Of a DNA stretch of 42,397 nt, positions 7,658 through 16,783 are shown piece after piece (within the stretch, counting starts at the first letter, position 1; each line of letters starts with the position of its first letter). The DNA comes from Lysobacteraceae bacterium (GTDB taxonomy: Bacteria; Pseudomonadota; Gammaproteobacteria; Xanthomonadales; BQJN01), in assembly GCA_021604725.1 (NCBI GenBank), contig BQJN01000035.1, positions 1 through 42,397 on the forward strand, written 5' to 3'. The notes under the pieces are model-generated. The model was not told the origin of the DNA, made no database searches, and worked only from the letters and a program-made list of their open reading frames with translations. The translations under genes were made by a program, and so were the position numbers.

Positions 7658-10600
7658 TCAACGAGCGGACACCTGGCGATCCGGCAACCGCATCTGGTCA
7701 TGAGATGCCAGCCAGCGAATCACATCCTGTGCGAACAGCTCATCAAGCCGATGCGTGAACCCCGAGTGGAAGTGTTCCGGGCGCGCCTTGTCAGTGGGGT
7801 CGAGACTGGCCCAGCCATCCCGGCCGCTGGCCTTGACCGCATACAGGGCCCTATCAGCCAACTCCAGACAGGCCCGCCAACTGACCGCATCCGGCCAACG
7901 GTCCAGCACCGGAAAAATGCTGAAACCAATCGAACAAGTGAGTTGCAACACGGTCTGGTCGGTCAGTACAAAGCGGTGCTCGGCGACACTGCACCGCAGC
8001 CGCTCGGCAACTCCGCCAGCTTGCTCCGATCCAGAATGCTCGAGGATCATCAGAAACTCCTCGCCGCCCCATCGCAGGACGTGGTCAGACTCACGCGTCA
8101 ATTCCAGCAACAGCGCGGAAAACTGCTGCAGCACCTCGTCTCCTCGAGCATGACCGTAGGTGTCATTGATACGCTTGAAGAAATCGATATCGACCAACAT
8201 CAGCACCGAGTGCATGTCCTCGTTTTGCTCTGGAGATCGCGCATCGTCAAAATCTCGCAGTTGATGCGACATAAAGCGCCGATTGCGCAAGCCGGTCAAT
8301 TCATCTCTTTCACTGGCCTCGCGAAGGGCTCGGTTTGCAGACAACAGGCGTCGATTGGCAGCTGCCAGCTCATTGGTCCGCTCGGCGACTTTGGCTTCCA
8401 ACTCCTTTTGCCGTTGGTTCAGAGCATGCAATCTAAGGCGGTGCGCAAGATAGATGGTCAAGGCCACCGCCAAGCCTAGTAGCAGGGTAAACCAATGCGT
8501 TTCGTAGAATCGCTGTGTGATCGTGAACGTCACCACGGCAGGCTGTTCGCTGCGCACACCAGAGTTGTTGAATGCCTCAACTTCGAACCGGTATTCGCCA
8601 GCCGACAAGTTGGTGTAAAAGGCGCTGCGTCGTGGGCCGGCGTCAAGCCAGTTTGGGTCGTATCCCAGAAGCCGGTACCGAAAAGCCACGTCGTCCGGAT
8701 TCTGAAAACTGGTCGCAGTGAAGTGAATTTCGATGTCCCGATGACCGATAGACTGCTGCACCGATGACTCACTCACAACGAGCCGCTCATCACGCACCGA
8801 GATGGCCTCAATCACTACCGGCGGTGGCACTGAGTTTGGCCGCACACGTTCGGGAAACAGTCCCATCACGCCATCGAGTGTTGGATACCAGACAGCACCA
8901 TCAGCGACCATGCCTCGAGCAAGCCCGGCGCCGTTGCAACAGCGACCAAATTGGGCGCCTTTGAACGATGGTTGCGCACTCACCAGCATCTGCCCGTTCA
9001 CCGGCGCAGCGGAAAGCAAATCAGCCACCGGAATGCGATACACCCCTTCGGTAGAGCTGACCCAAAGGTAGTGACCCAGGCGCTGGAGGTGAAAGCTGCT
9101 ATTGGTCGGCACCCCATCTTCCCGGCGAATGTTGCGCCATTGATCAGATGGCGATGGACGCACAAACAAGCCAGCATCATAGGTTCCGACCAACAAGCCG
9201 ATCTGCTCATCGCTGGATATCGCCGTGACGAAAGCCTGCGCCAACGCCTCCGGACCTTCGCGCACGAACAGGCCATCGCCGCCTCGTTTAAACAGACCGC
9301 GTTCTGCACCCACCCATAACTGACCGTCGACGTCGGTGTGCAATACCCGCAGGCGCTTCGCTTCAAGCCCCATCTCATCGGCAAGTGGCGATAACGTCGA
9401 TCGATCCCAGCTGATGAACAGACCGTCATCGCTTGCCACCCACAACGCGGTGTCATGCACATGTATGGCGTTGATTTGACGACCGCCAAGCGCCGTCGGC
9501 CAGGGCTCGCTAAAGGTATCGCCCTGCAACAAAGCAAGGCCAGACCGCGTCCCGACCCACAATGACCCGGATTCTTCTGCAAGCGTATATACAGCGGGGT
9601 TCGGCAACTGACTTCGGCCCAGAACTTTCTCTGTTTGATCGGCGACGCGCCACAGCCCATTGTTTGTGCCAACCCAAATCGCATCATCTGTCGTCGATTC
9701 AATCACCGACCAGACAAAAGCATCCTCCAGTTCGCTGCCCAAATCGATTCGCGAAGTCCAGCCCGGCCAGATGCGAATGACCCCATGGGTCTGGCTACCC
9801 GCCCAAAGGTTGCCCTCCATGTCTTGCCGCAAAGCCACCACCCAGGGCAGAAAACCAAACACACTCTCATCGAGCGCTTGAATCGACCCATCGCTTTGTA
9901 GCCGCAGCAGTGCCGAATAGGTGCCGATCCACAATGCGCCATCCGGACCAAGTGAGATTGACTCTACCGCCTCTTCCGCCCAGGGCGTTTGTGCCAGAGG
10001 CGCTGCAAACGCGCCATCATCAGAGCGCAGAAGTAGCCCTTTGCTGGTTCCAATCCACAGGCCATGATCAGTCAGCAACAAAGCCTGAGCGCGCTGCGCC
10101 GGATGCGGCAGATCCCAGTACTCGTGCGAGTACTCGGAGATCATGTTCACAACGCCTTGCCCCCCGATATAGACCACCTGCTCTTCGGTCACCAGGATAT
10201 CGAAGGCTGCACGCTCGCCGCCAAAACGTTTGAACTTCAGATCCTCATCGACAAACAAGATGCCAGCGGTGGTGGCGATCAACAGCAAGCCATCATCGGT
10301 CTCGGCGAAGCCACTAATCACTCCATAATCCATGCCGCCAGTACTGACCTCGAACCACTTCCCGTCCTGCAACATGGCTACGCCGTGAGTCGTTGCCACC
10401 CACATGCGTTGCTTTGCGTCGATGTAGAGCTGTTCTATGCTGCTGGCTGGCAGCTGCGGTGTGTTGGTTCGGTCGTAAACAGCAAACGCCACGCCATCGA
10501 AGCGAGCGAGTCCAGACTGGGTCGCGAGCCAAATATAGCCCTGTTCATCCTGAACGATGTCGAGCACCGACACCTGTGGCAGGCCGTCCGCCAAACCCCA

Positions 10601-10693
10601 GGTATCAAACACGTACTGGCGCTGGGCATGCTCGGTCCAGGCCAGACTCGACCAGCTGCATACCGAAAACACTAGCAGGACCAGAAACTTCAT
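7658..10693 (-). CDS. Periplasmic propeller-sensor diguanylate cyclase (reg_prop, Y_Y_Y, GGDEF)
   Basis: This 1011-residue receptor makes cyclic di-GMP. A signal peptide is followed by about fourteen short beta-propeller blades of the two-component-regulator type (GYIWLATQSGLARFDG and similar, to about residue 620). A Y_Y_Y domain (FRYRLLGYDPNWLDAG), one transmembrane helix near residue 740, a coiled coil and a GGDEF domain follow. The active site is GGEEF, and RESD lies exactly five residues before it, so the product-inhibition I-site is intact. The ATG at 10693 is preferred over the GTG one codon upstream. It is divergent from sufT. The periplasmic half presumably senses a glycan or other ligand; which one cannot be read from sequence. 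Confidence 0.9.
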   Translation of the reverse strand: MKFLVLLVFSVCSWSSLAWTEHAQRQYVFDTWGLADGLPQVSVLDIVQDEQGYIWLATQSGLARFDGVAFAVYDRTNTPQLPASSIEQLYIDAKQRMWVATTHGVAMLQDGKWFEVSTGGMDYGVISGFAETDDGLLLIATTAGILFVDEDLKFKRFGGERAAFDILVTEEQVVYIGGQGVVNMISEYSHEYWDLPHPAQRAQALLLTDHGLWIGTSKGLLLRSDDGAFAAPLAQTPWAEEAVESISLGPDGALWIGTYSALLRLQSDGSIQALDESVFGFLPWVVALRQDMEGNLWAGSQTHGVIRIWPGWTSRIDLGSELEDAFVWSVIESTTDDAIWVGTNNGLWRVADQTEKVLGRSQLPNPAVYTLAEESGSLWVGTRSGLALLQGDTFSEPWPTALGGRQINAIHVHDTALWVASDDGLFISWDRSTLSPLADEMGLEAKRLRVLHTDVDGQLWVGAERGLFKRGGDGLFVREGPEALAQAFVTAISSDEQIGLLVGTYDAGLFVRPSPSDQWRNIRREDGVPTNSSFHLQRLGHYLWVSSTEGVYRIPVADLLSAAPVNGQMLVSAQPSFKGAQFGRCCNGAGLARGMVADGAVWYPTLDGVMGLFPERVRPNSVPPPVVIEAISVRDERLVVSESSVQQSIGHRDIEIHFTATSFQNPDDVAFRYRLLGYDPNWLDAGPRRSAFYTNLSAGEYRFEVEAFNNSGVRSEQPAVVTFTITQRFYETHWFTLLLGLAVALTIYLAHRLRLHALNQRQKELEAKVAERTNELAAANRRLLSANRALREASERDELTGLRNRRFMSHQLRDFDDARSPEQNEDMHSVLMLVDIDFFKRINDTYGHARGDEVLQQFSALLLELTRESDHVLRWGGEEFLMILEHSGSEQAGGVAERLRCSVAEHRFVLTDQTVLQLTCSIGFSIFPVLDRWPDAVSWRACLELADRALYAVKASGRDGWASLDPTDKARPEHFHSGFTHRLDELFAQDVIRWLASHDQMRLPDRQVSAR

Positions 10694-10766
10694 CACTGAG
10701 CTAATCGATTGAACTCGATTGCAGACCCCTCCCCTGGCCTTTTAATCGAAACCTGTTGCCCCGATC

Positions 10767-10796
10767 TTAGCACTGGTCGGTATTCGCCAGTATAAT
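10767..10796 (+). promoter_or_regulatory. Predicted sigma-70 promoter for sufT
   Basis: A perfect TATAAT at 10791-10796 has TTAGCA (4 of 6 matches to TTGACA) 18 bp upstream. Transcription would give a leader of roughly 85 nt before the sufT ATG; the leader holds a small inverted repeat (GTAGAC 10804-10809 with GTCTAC 10823-10828). Confidence 0.5.
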
Positions 10797-10887
10797 TGCC
10801 GTGGTAGACGTTCATCTTAAGAGTCTACGGCTGCACGCATACCGCGCTGCCGACTGTGTCCCAAATTAACTGACCGCAAGGCTATTG

Positions 10888-11433
10888 ATGTTTTCTTCGA
10901 CCTCCGAACCCATGCAAATCAGCCGGGATTGTGATGCCATCATGATCCCCAGCGGAGATCTTGTGGAGTTGCCTGCCGGCACTACTGGCTACATTACGCA
11001 ATCGCTGGGCGGCAGTTTTACCGTATTCGTTGATGGCAACTTGTTCCGAATTGCCGGCCAGGATGCCGATGCCTTGGGCAAAGAACCTCTGCCGCAGCCG
11101 GTGCTCGAAGAAGGTGCCACCAATGAGGACGTTGAGCGTCTGATCTGGTCGCAATTGAAAACGTGCTATGACCCGGAAATACCGGTAAACGTTGTCGATC
11201 TTGGACTGATCTACGAATGCGACGTCGTTCATGGAGCAAAACGCGACATCTCAGTCACCATGACATTGACTGCTCCGGGTTGCGGCATGGGCGACGTACT
11301 GGTTGAAGACGTGCGCAGTAAACTTAAGCTGGTACCAACGGTCGGCGATGTCGATGTCGAACTGACATTCGACCCGCCCTGGAGCTACAACATGATGTCG
11401 GACGTTGCCAAGCTTGAAACAGGCATGATGTAA
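10888..11433 (+). CDS. sufT: Fe-S cluster assembly protein SufT (MIP18/DUF59 family)
   Basis: This 181-residue cytoplasmic protein belongs to the SufT group. It has an N-terminal extension of about 85 residues followed by a DUF59/MIP18 domain. The domain shows CYDPEIPVNVVDLGLIYEC, TLTAPGCGMGD and the closing FDPPWSYNMM, all hallmarks of the family that helps deliver or mature Fe-S clusters. The ATG at 10888 follows AAGG at 6 nt spacing; an in-frame TTG one codon upstream is less likely. It stands alone, divergent from the diguanylate cyclase, with its own predicted promoter, and no other suf genes are nearby. It marks the left border of the accessory region. Confidence 0.9.
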   Translation: MFSSTSEPMQISRDCDAIMIPSGDLVELPAGTTGYITQSLGGSFTVFVDGNLFRIAGQDADALGKEPLPQPVLEEGATNEDVERLIWSQLKTCYDPEIPVNVVDLGLIYECDVVHGAKRDISVTMTLTAPGCGMGDVLVEDVRSKLKLVPTVGDVDVELTFDPPWSYNMMSDVAKLETGMM

Positions 11434-11470
11434 CCCCGACACCATCAGGCCAATCGATCGTCGCCAGTAA

Positions 11471-11823
11471 ATGCTCTGTTCAGTTCTCAGCGCCCTGCCC
11501 CTGCTCAGCGCCGCCGGTATAGATTCGGCCCCATGAGGAACCTGGAAAAACCTTGAAAGCCTTGCGCACTTGGAACCCGAGGCACAGACCCTGTTGCGCT
11601 CCAGGTCAATGGCGACCGGGTGGGAAGCTTCTCAACACTGGCGGCCAATCCACACCGCCGCTGGGCAAGTCAAGATCTACTGTTTGCGCTCGACGCGCCG
11701 GTTGGCACCAGTTTTGACGTCGAGATCGAACCATCCAGCGCAACCAGTTTTAACGCCGGTCGGTGGGAGCTGCACGCAAGCTACGGCGACGTCATATTCG
11801 GTTCCGGCTTTCAAACAGAGTAG
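11471..11823 (+). pseudogene. Remnant of a GH172/DUF2961 gene (nonsense codon plus internal deletion)
   Basis: The pieces match the intact gene at 19124-21040. From ATG 11471 there is a signal-peptide-like start (SVLSALPLLSAAG). An in-frame TGA follows at 11534, exactly where the intact copy has Trp (PQPWEAW against SAP-stop-GTW). The frame then reads WKNLESLAHLEPEAQTLLRS, matching WKDLEQLARLEPTAQTLLRS. At about 11600 the sequence jumps, in another frame, to VNGDRVGSFSTL and continues through RRWASQDLLFAL to GRWELHASYGDVIFGSGFQTE, matching the last 75 or so residues of the intact protein. Roughly 500 middle codons are missing. The remnant's end overlaps the convergent sulfotransferase gene by 13 bp. 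Confidence 0.85.
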
Positions 11824-12689
11824 CCGAACAACGCTAGCTTGCTGCCGGCATCCTCAAACAGCGTCAGATCTCTGCCGGGGTATCGGTGCAATGGATCTGG
11901 ACAGACAATACGACCCAGCAACTGTTGAAGCTGCGCCGGGGCTACCTCAACGCTGGCAAAACTGGCCAACGCCCTGATCTGTTGCTCTGGCTTTCGGCAC
12001 AAATCTTCGAAGCGAACAAGTATTATTTGATCAGGAAATTTTTCACCCAGCGCCATCACTCGTCGGTTGGCACGTAGCCAGAACTCGAATGCAGACTTTG
12101 GCTGAAGGCTCTTTGATGCTGGCTCATCGATACCAAATGCCGGACCCCACAGTTTCATCTGCATAACGTTCGAACTGAACGCCATGTCCAGGCCGTGACG
12201 CAATACGTGGACGTACCTCAAGTTGGGAAACTGGCGTAGCAACAGCGGCAAGTAAATGTGGCTATTGGGTTCCTTCCAGCCCCAGGCACCGGACCGGGGC
12301 TCGCTGCCAACTTGCATACTTCGCCATCTTTCATCTGCCCAGGGGCCGACCCCTCGCTGTTCTGAGTCATGGCCATGGCTGCGAACGTCTCTGTAGGCTA
12401 ACCAGCCGCATATTTTCTCAATGGTCGAGGGATTTGTTGGCGATTGGGTCATCGCCTTGGTGAGCAACTGAAGTCTGCACCGATCGAAGGCAGACGCTGA
12501 CAAGCGCCGCCGCAACATGCCTCTAAATGCGCGTCGCCGTTTGAATAGCAAGGTAAACCAAAGGTTGTCCAACTGCGGGTTCAGATCGACACCGATATGA
12601 ACCCCCAACGTCTGCATAACCTCAGCGAAAATACGAGTTCCGCTGCCGCCAAGGCCACCGATTACGATGGGCGATGACAATCGGCTCAT
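11811..12689 (-). CDS. Sulfotransferase family protein
   Basis: This 292-residue protein has the PAPS 5'-phosphosulfate loop at its start: IVIGGLGGSGTR, about residues 8-19. A 3'-phosphate-binding region follows further on (YVHVLRHGLDMAFSSN, Arg and a downstream Ser). Near the end LVRFEDLCRKPEQQIRAL is the usual late helix of bacterial sulfotransferases. It would move sulfate from PAPS to a sugar hydroxyl in the cytoplasm. It lies 10 bp after the C25 peptidase gene on the same strand, so the GT39-like, peptidase and sulfotransferase genes may form one operon. It is divergent in sequence from the other sulfotransferases here. The acceptor is unknown. Confidence 0.78.
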   Translation of the reverse strand: MSRLSSPIVIGGLGGSGTRIFAEVMQTLGVHIGVDLNPQLDNLWFTLLFKRRRAFRGMLRRRLSASAFDRCRLQLLTKAMTQSPTNPSTIEKICGWLAYRDVRSHGHDSEQRGVGPWADERWRSMQVGSEPRSGAWGWKEPNSHIYLPLLLRQFPNLRYVHVLRHGLDMAFSSNVMQMKLWGPAFGIDEPASKSLQPKSAFEFWLRANRRVMALGEKFPDQIILVRFEDLCRKPEQQIRALASFASVEVAPAQLQQLLGRIVCPDPLHRYPGRDLTLFEDAGSKLALFGYSV

Positions 12690-12699
12690 AATTCACAGA

Positions 12700-15201
12700 T
12701 TAATCGCTGGCGACCGGTTGCTCACTGGCCGAAGCTGGCATCAACTCAGGCCCCATCTGAAGCGATCCGACGGCATCAAGGTTGCGTTCAGCATCCCACA
12801 CGTAAACACGGACCAAAGAAGCGGGCATGTCGGGGGCTGGAATCGAAAATCTTGGGCCACTAACGTCGAATTCCGTGGAGTACACGACTTCGCCACCTTC
12901 GCCAACCCAATCTGCGGTGCCACGTCCTGAGAAGGATGTGTGCTCCATTTCGCCGGTCAGACTCTGATCACTGGAGCTTAGCGCTATCGCACCGGAAGGC
13001 TTGACCATTTCAATGGCTGGGTCGCCGAGCAGGTTGTAGGTCTCAACCAGAATTTCGCTCCGCACCTCGACTTTGGCGCGCCTTATGGCCTCACCGATAG
13101 TCACTTTCGGCTTCAATATCTCATCAACAATGGCCTTGCTAAACGCGGCCGAAGGGCTGTTTCTCCATGAAGCACCCAAAATAGCGACTGCTCCACGATT
13201 GGGGACCCGCAAAAACTTCTCACCGATTGAGTCATGCGTTGGGTGATCAAAGGGTGCGCTGAAGCAGGTCATTGACAGTATCACTGGGAGGCGCTTCGAC
13301 TCGTCAAGCCCTTCGATATGGTCCAGCGTGAACAAGTCATGATTCTTTCGAATATCTGGAGGCCCAGTGCGCCAAATGAAACGACCACCGTGACCGAGAA
13401 AATGAACCAGGGCCTGCCCCTCATTGAATGCCTGCTGCAGGGTCTCCTGATGCGCCTTGTTGTCGGCTTCTTCGTGGCTTGGGTAGACTCGGCCTGACGC
13501 GTAGCCATCACTGGCGATATCTTCGGCCAGTTGGTCACTTCGCCGTTGAAAGTTGGTCTGTTCGTTGGTAATCCACAAAACATTTCGACGCCACGGACCC
13601 ACTTCGGAGTCGGTCACATAGGCCATCGTTTTCTCAACAATGGCCGTAACGTCTGCAGGATCAACCACAGGGAAACGGCCTATAGCCAAGTCCGGGAGGT
13701 GATCATCACCATCAACACTGACGTACCAGTTGTCACTGGCTGAATGCCCTTCCATCGACGGGTATTGCCAGGTTGGCAGCAAATCTCTGTGCTCGATGCC
13801 TTCTGGTGTCGGATACAAGGCGCCGCCTTTCTTGTACACGAAGTTATCTGGACGAACCAAAGTCGCGCGCATGTTGGTCCAATTGGCATACCGCGAGTCA
13901 TCCGCCCCTTCGCCTCGTCGATCCCAACTCGAATCACCCACCAATAGCACATACTGCGGCCGCCTTGCCGGCCCGTTGTGGTACGCATCAGCAATGAAAT
14001 CTTTGATCGCTTGGTGATGGGTCACGCCGCCACCATAGGCGTCGTAAACATCGTAGATATCCGCTATTAGCACCGACATTCCACGGCGTCGATGAAACTC
14101 GGCCAATGGCGCAACCGCGCTCATCAAACTGGGGTGAGAAATGATCAAATAGTCGAGCTGCTGGCGACGATCCAACAATTCACTATAGGCACCAGCCGGG
14201 CGCCTCAACCATGGGTCGAAGAACGCATTGTCACGAACTACAAAAAGCCGATCCAAACCCTTGCCCGCGATGTCGACGGTGAATCCCGACTCAGCGTCAC
14301 CCGCGACCTCAAGCTCACGACCCGGCTCGATAAACACTCTCAGCGGCGCGTCTGCCTTCAGCTCGACCTTTTCTACCCCCGTCGAAACCAGGACTTCAGC
14401 CTGATCAGTGTCGATGTGCCCACCGGCCGTGTAGGCAACCCGCAGCCAGTCGACCATGGCGACATCAATCAAATGCTTGCCGTCGGTTTGTTTGCGGCGT
14501 GGGACTTTAAACGAAATGACGTTGTCACCCGGTTTCAGAAGCTGCAGCGCGCCTTCCAACTCTAGCGTCATGGCACCGTTGCCGTTCCACTCAAGCGTTG
14601 GTCCAGGCTGGCCATTGATCTGCACCTGCAATTGGTGGTCAGCCAGTTCTCCCTTTAGCCGGGCATGCGGTGTGGAGATACCGCGCAGCGCCACCTCGAC
14701 GATCGCACCCTCGCCAGTAAAGTCGTTCAACTCAAATGGCACTTCGAAGGGTTTGCTAGCGACATGGTTCAGTTTGGCCCAAAACCACGCCTCCGGCTCC
14801 TCTTGATCGCCCGCATTGCGCTTGCTCAAACGAATTAGCAGCTCATTTTGTTCCAGATGCAAGGCTCGCGAAATGCCTGGCAACCTTGTCTCCAGAGCAT
14901 CTGCTGGTCGGCCCTTATAGTCGGCAGCAACGTCTGGGCTTTCCCCTACCCAATACACGTTGCGGGTCTCGTAGGGGTGATACCAGGTCGCAGACCCATG
15001 CAGTTGCCGGCCAATGAACAGCGACTCCCCAGTAGCGGTGTCCTGAATCAGAGGCGCCGGCTGCCCGAAATTGAATACGGAACTGTCCGATCCGACTCGA
15101 GCTTCCGGGACGCGATACACGCCACTGGACTCAACTTCAAGAATAGTTGCAATAGAATTCGAGTGAACCGCCAGAAGCAGCAGGATCAAGCAATTACGCA
15201 T
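12700..15201 (-). CDS. Secreted C25 family cysteine peptidase
   Basis: An 833-residue exported peptidase. The frame is open to 15597, but the ATG at 15201 is chosen because it begins a clean signal peptide (MRNCLILLLLAVHSNSIA) and avoids overlap with the upstream gene. The N-terminal half is beta-rich. The C25 domain spans about residues 340-740: strand YVLLVGDSSWDRRG, catalytic His604 in HFLGHGGR and catalytic Cys646 in ILSMTCFSAP, then the LLGDPAIEM closing strand. A short beta domain ends the protein. It resembles the gene at the left edge in fold but not closely in sequence. C25 enzymes include gingipains and type IX sorting proteases; no type IX system is seen here. Confidence 0.85.
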   Translation of the reverse strand: MRNCLILLLLAVHSNSIATILEVESSGVYRVPEARVGSDSSVFNFGQPAPLIQDTATGESLFIGRQLHGSATWYHPYETRNVYWVGESPDVAADYKGRPADALETRLPGISRALHLEQNELLIRLSKRNAGDQEEPEAWFWAKLNHVASKPFEVPFELNDFTGEGAIVEVALRGISTPHARLKGELADHQLQVQINGQPGPTLEWNGNGAMTLELEGALQLLKPGDNVISFKVPRRKQTDGKHLIDVAMVDWLRVAYTAGGHIDTDQAEVLVSTGVEKVELKADAPLRVFIEPGRELEVAGDAESGFTVDIAGKGLDRLFVVRDNAFFDPWLRRPAGAYSELLDRRQQLDYLIISHPSLMSAVAPLAEFHRRRGMSVLIADIYDVYDAYGGGVTHHQAIKDFIADAYHNGPARRPQYVLLVGDSSWDRRGEGADDSRYANWTNMRATLVRPDNFVYKKGGALYPTPEGIEHRDLLPTWQYPSMEGHSASDNWYVSVDGDDHLPDLAIGRFPVVDPADVTAIVEKTMAYVTDSEVGPWRRNVLWITNEQTNFQRRSDQLAEDIASDGYASGRVYPSHEEADNKAHQETLQQAFNEGQALVHFLGHGGRFIWRTGPPDIRKNHDLFTLDHIEGLDESKRLPVILSMTCFSAPFDHPTHDSIGEKFLRVPNRGAVAILGASWRNSPSAAFSKAIVDEILKPKVTIGEAIRRAKVEVRSEILVETYNLLGDPAIEMVKPSGAIALSSSDQSLTGEMEHTSFSGRGTADWVGEGGEVVYSTEFDVSGPRFSIPAPDMPASLVRVYVWDAERNLDAVGSLQMGPELMPASASEQPVASD

Positions 15202-15293
15202 GTAGAGGAATCTCAAAAAACCAGACCACAGGCTATTGTACGCATGCCCCGGCAGTTTGCCAGTCCAGTAACAAGAACAGCGTTGGTCGACCC

Positions 15294-16643
15294 TCAACTG
15301 ATTGGGTAGTGTCTGTCCAACCAGGCTGCACCCAGGGTAAAGATCAGGACAATCGGTGCGCCTGCGAGAAATGTGATCTGGCGAACTCGACCCAGGTCGT
15401 ACCAGCTTTGGCGAATGCCTACTTGCAGCCAACGACTCAGAGACCAGGCAAAGAACATCGCCAGGCATGGCACAAAAACGATTCGAAACCGAGCTTTGGC
15501 GTGCAGCAACAGCAGCAATCCACACACATAAGCCACAAAAGCAAAAGGGACCCACCAGCCGCGCCTCCTGCGAGGCCACGAAAGCATGCCGTACCATGCA
15601 CCCAGCATCAGAACGACATAGAATGCGCTCGAATAATGGACCAGACCCCTCGCCCAGGGCGATTGCGCCAATGCATACCCACGCTCAGTTGAGAAAAAAC
15701 TTTCATAATCAAACAACCGAAATGGCTGCTTGATCAATTGCTCCATCAACGTTGAAACCGGACCGGCTTGATCAATCAGTTCGATGGATTTATTCAGGTA
15801 AATCACATTCCTTTGCTGCATTGAGTCCGCGGACCGATAAAACTTTGCTGACTCTCGTCCGGCAATGGGCCGCACATGGCCTTGCCTGGAGACATCATTC
15901 AACCCCACCCACAGATTGAACGGACCGCTAGTGTGAAGGCTCCAATGGCCGGTCTCTTCATATTTGATCGCCGAAATCGGCACCAAGACCAACATTACCC
16001 CTAGTACAAAAACGCTTGCACTCTTCAGCAATTGACCGCGCGGCAACAAAAACAGCAGCAGTGGCAGAAATAATAGGCCAACACTTTTGATCAGCAGCGC
16101 AGCCCCCAGCGAGAGACCGGCACAGAAAGTACCCAGCATCGACAGCGGTGCGTGGTCTTCTCCATCGCGCACCAACAACAACCAACTCAGTAATAGGAAA
16201 AACAGGTGGGCCATCTCCGGCCATAGGTATTGCGCATACGCCGCAAATGGCGGATAGGCCAACAACACAATAGCGACGATGGTGGCTGCCAATGAATCTT
16301 GACACCATTGCCGACAAAGCCGCGATGCAAGCCAGGCCACACCCAATAGAAAGATAAATTGTATGAACTGCACAAGTGGCAGTGACCCATCAACGGCTGC
16401 AACGATCCAGGCTTGTCCTGGGGGCCACATTGAATCAACGACCAGCGCCCCACCTTCGACCAGGTCCTGCGCTGCATTAACGTAGGTTTGTTCGTCGCCA
16501 CGCAAGCGTTTGGGGCTGGGCCACCAATACAACACGAACAAGGCACTATTGACGATCAGCACCCACAGAGCGGCCAAGCTCAGCCAGAGCCGAGGTTGTT
16601 GAAAGCGCATTGTCAAAACTGCAGGCGTCCCATTTGTGGCCAT
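15294..16643 (-). CDS. GT39/PMT-like polytopic membrane glycosyltransferase
   Basis: This protein of about 449 residues has some ten transmembrane segments. The first helix is followed by an extracytoplasmic loop carrying RGDEQTYVNAAQDLVEGG, the acidic motif used by PMT/ArnT-type GT-C enzymes that take sugar from a polyprenyl-phosphate donor. Its size and helix pattern fit GT39-like bacterial proteins. ATG 16643 or ATG 16610 (residue 12, starting MRFQQP) could be the start; the second begins nearer the first helix. It leads a minus-strand group with the C25 peptidase and a sulfotransferase, divergent from the repeat-sulfotransferase genes. It may glycosylate a secreted protein or modify a glycan outside the membrane. 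The exact sugar and acceptor are unknown. Confidence 0.7.
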   Translation of the reverse strand: MATNGTPAVLTMRFQQPRLWLSLAALWVLIVNSALFVLYWWPSPKRLRGDEQTYVNAAQDLVEGGALVVDSMWPPGQAWIVAAVDGSLPLVQFIQFIFLLGVAWLASRLCRQWCQDSLAATIVAIVLLAYPPFAAYAQYLWPEMAHLFFLLLSWLLLVRDGEDHAPLSMLGTFCAGLSLGAALLIKSVGLLFLPLLLFLLPRGQLLKSASVFVLGVMLVLVPISAIKYEETGHWSLHTSGPFNLWVGLNDVSRQGHVRPIAGRESAKFYRSADSMQQRNVIYLNKSIELIDQAGPVSTLMEQLIKQPFRLFDYESFFSTERGYALAQSPWARGLVHYSSAFYVVLMLGAWYGMLSWPRRRRGWWVPFAFVAYVCGLLLLLHAKARFRIVFVPCLAMFFAWSLSRWLQVGIRQSWYDLGRVRQITFLAGAPIVLIFTLGAAWLDRHYPIS

Positions 16644-16783
16644 GTCAATGTCAATTGCTTGCAGCGAGTATCACTGAAACGGACAGCTTGGTCCATCCGG
16701 GGAGTAGCGAGTGGCCAGGTCCGGCCAGAAGAGCGATTTCCGTTGCCGAATTGCTGCTCAACCATCGGCACGCATGTACATTA

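Noticed and set aside
7607-8479. Long plus-strand reading frame (290 codons) opposite the diguanylate cyclase
   Set aside because: It is antisense to the conserved GGDEF and coiled-coil region, and shows no recognisable domain.
10064-10675. Plus-strand reading frame of 203 codons opposite the propeller domain
   Set aside because: Overlaps well-conserved propeller blades on the other strand; composition is that of a shadow frame.
15202-15597. N-terminal extension of the second C25 peptidase
   Set aside because: The extra 132 residues are Cys-rich and unstructured, overlap the upstream gene, and precede a clean signal peptide at 15201.
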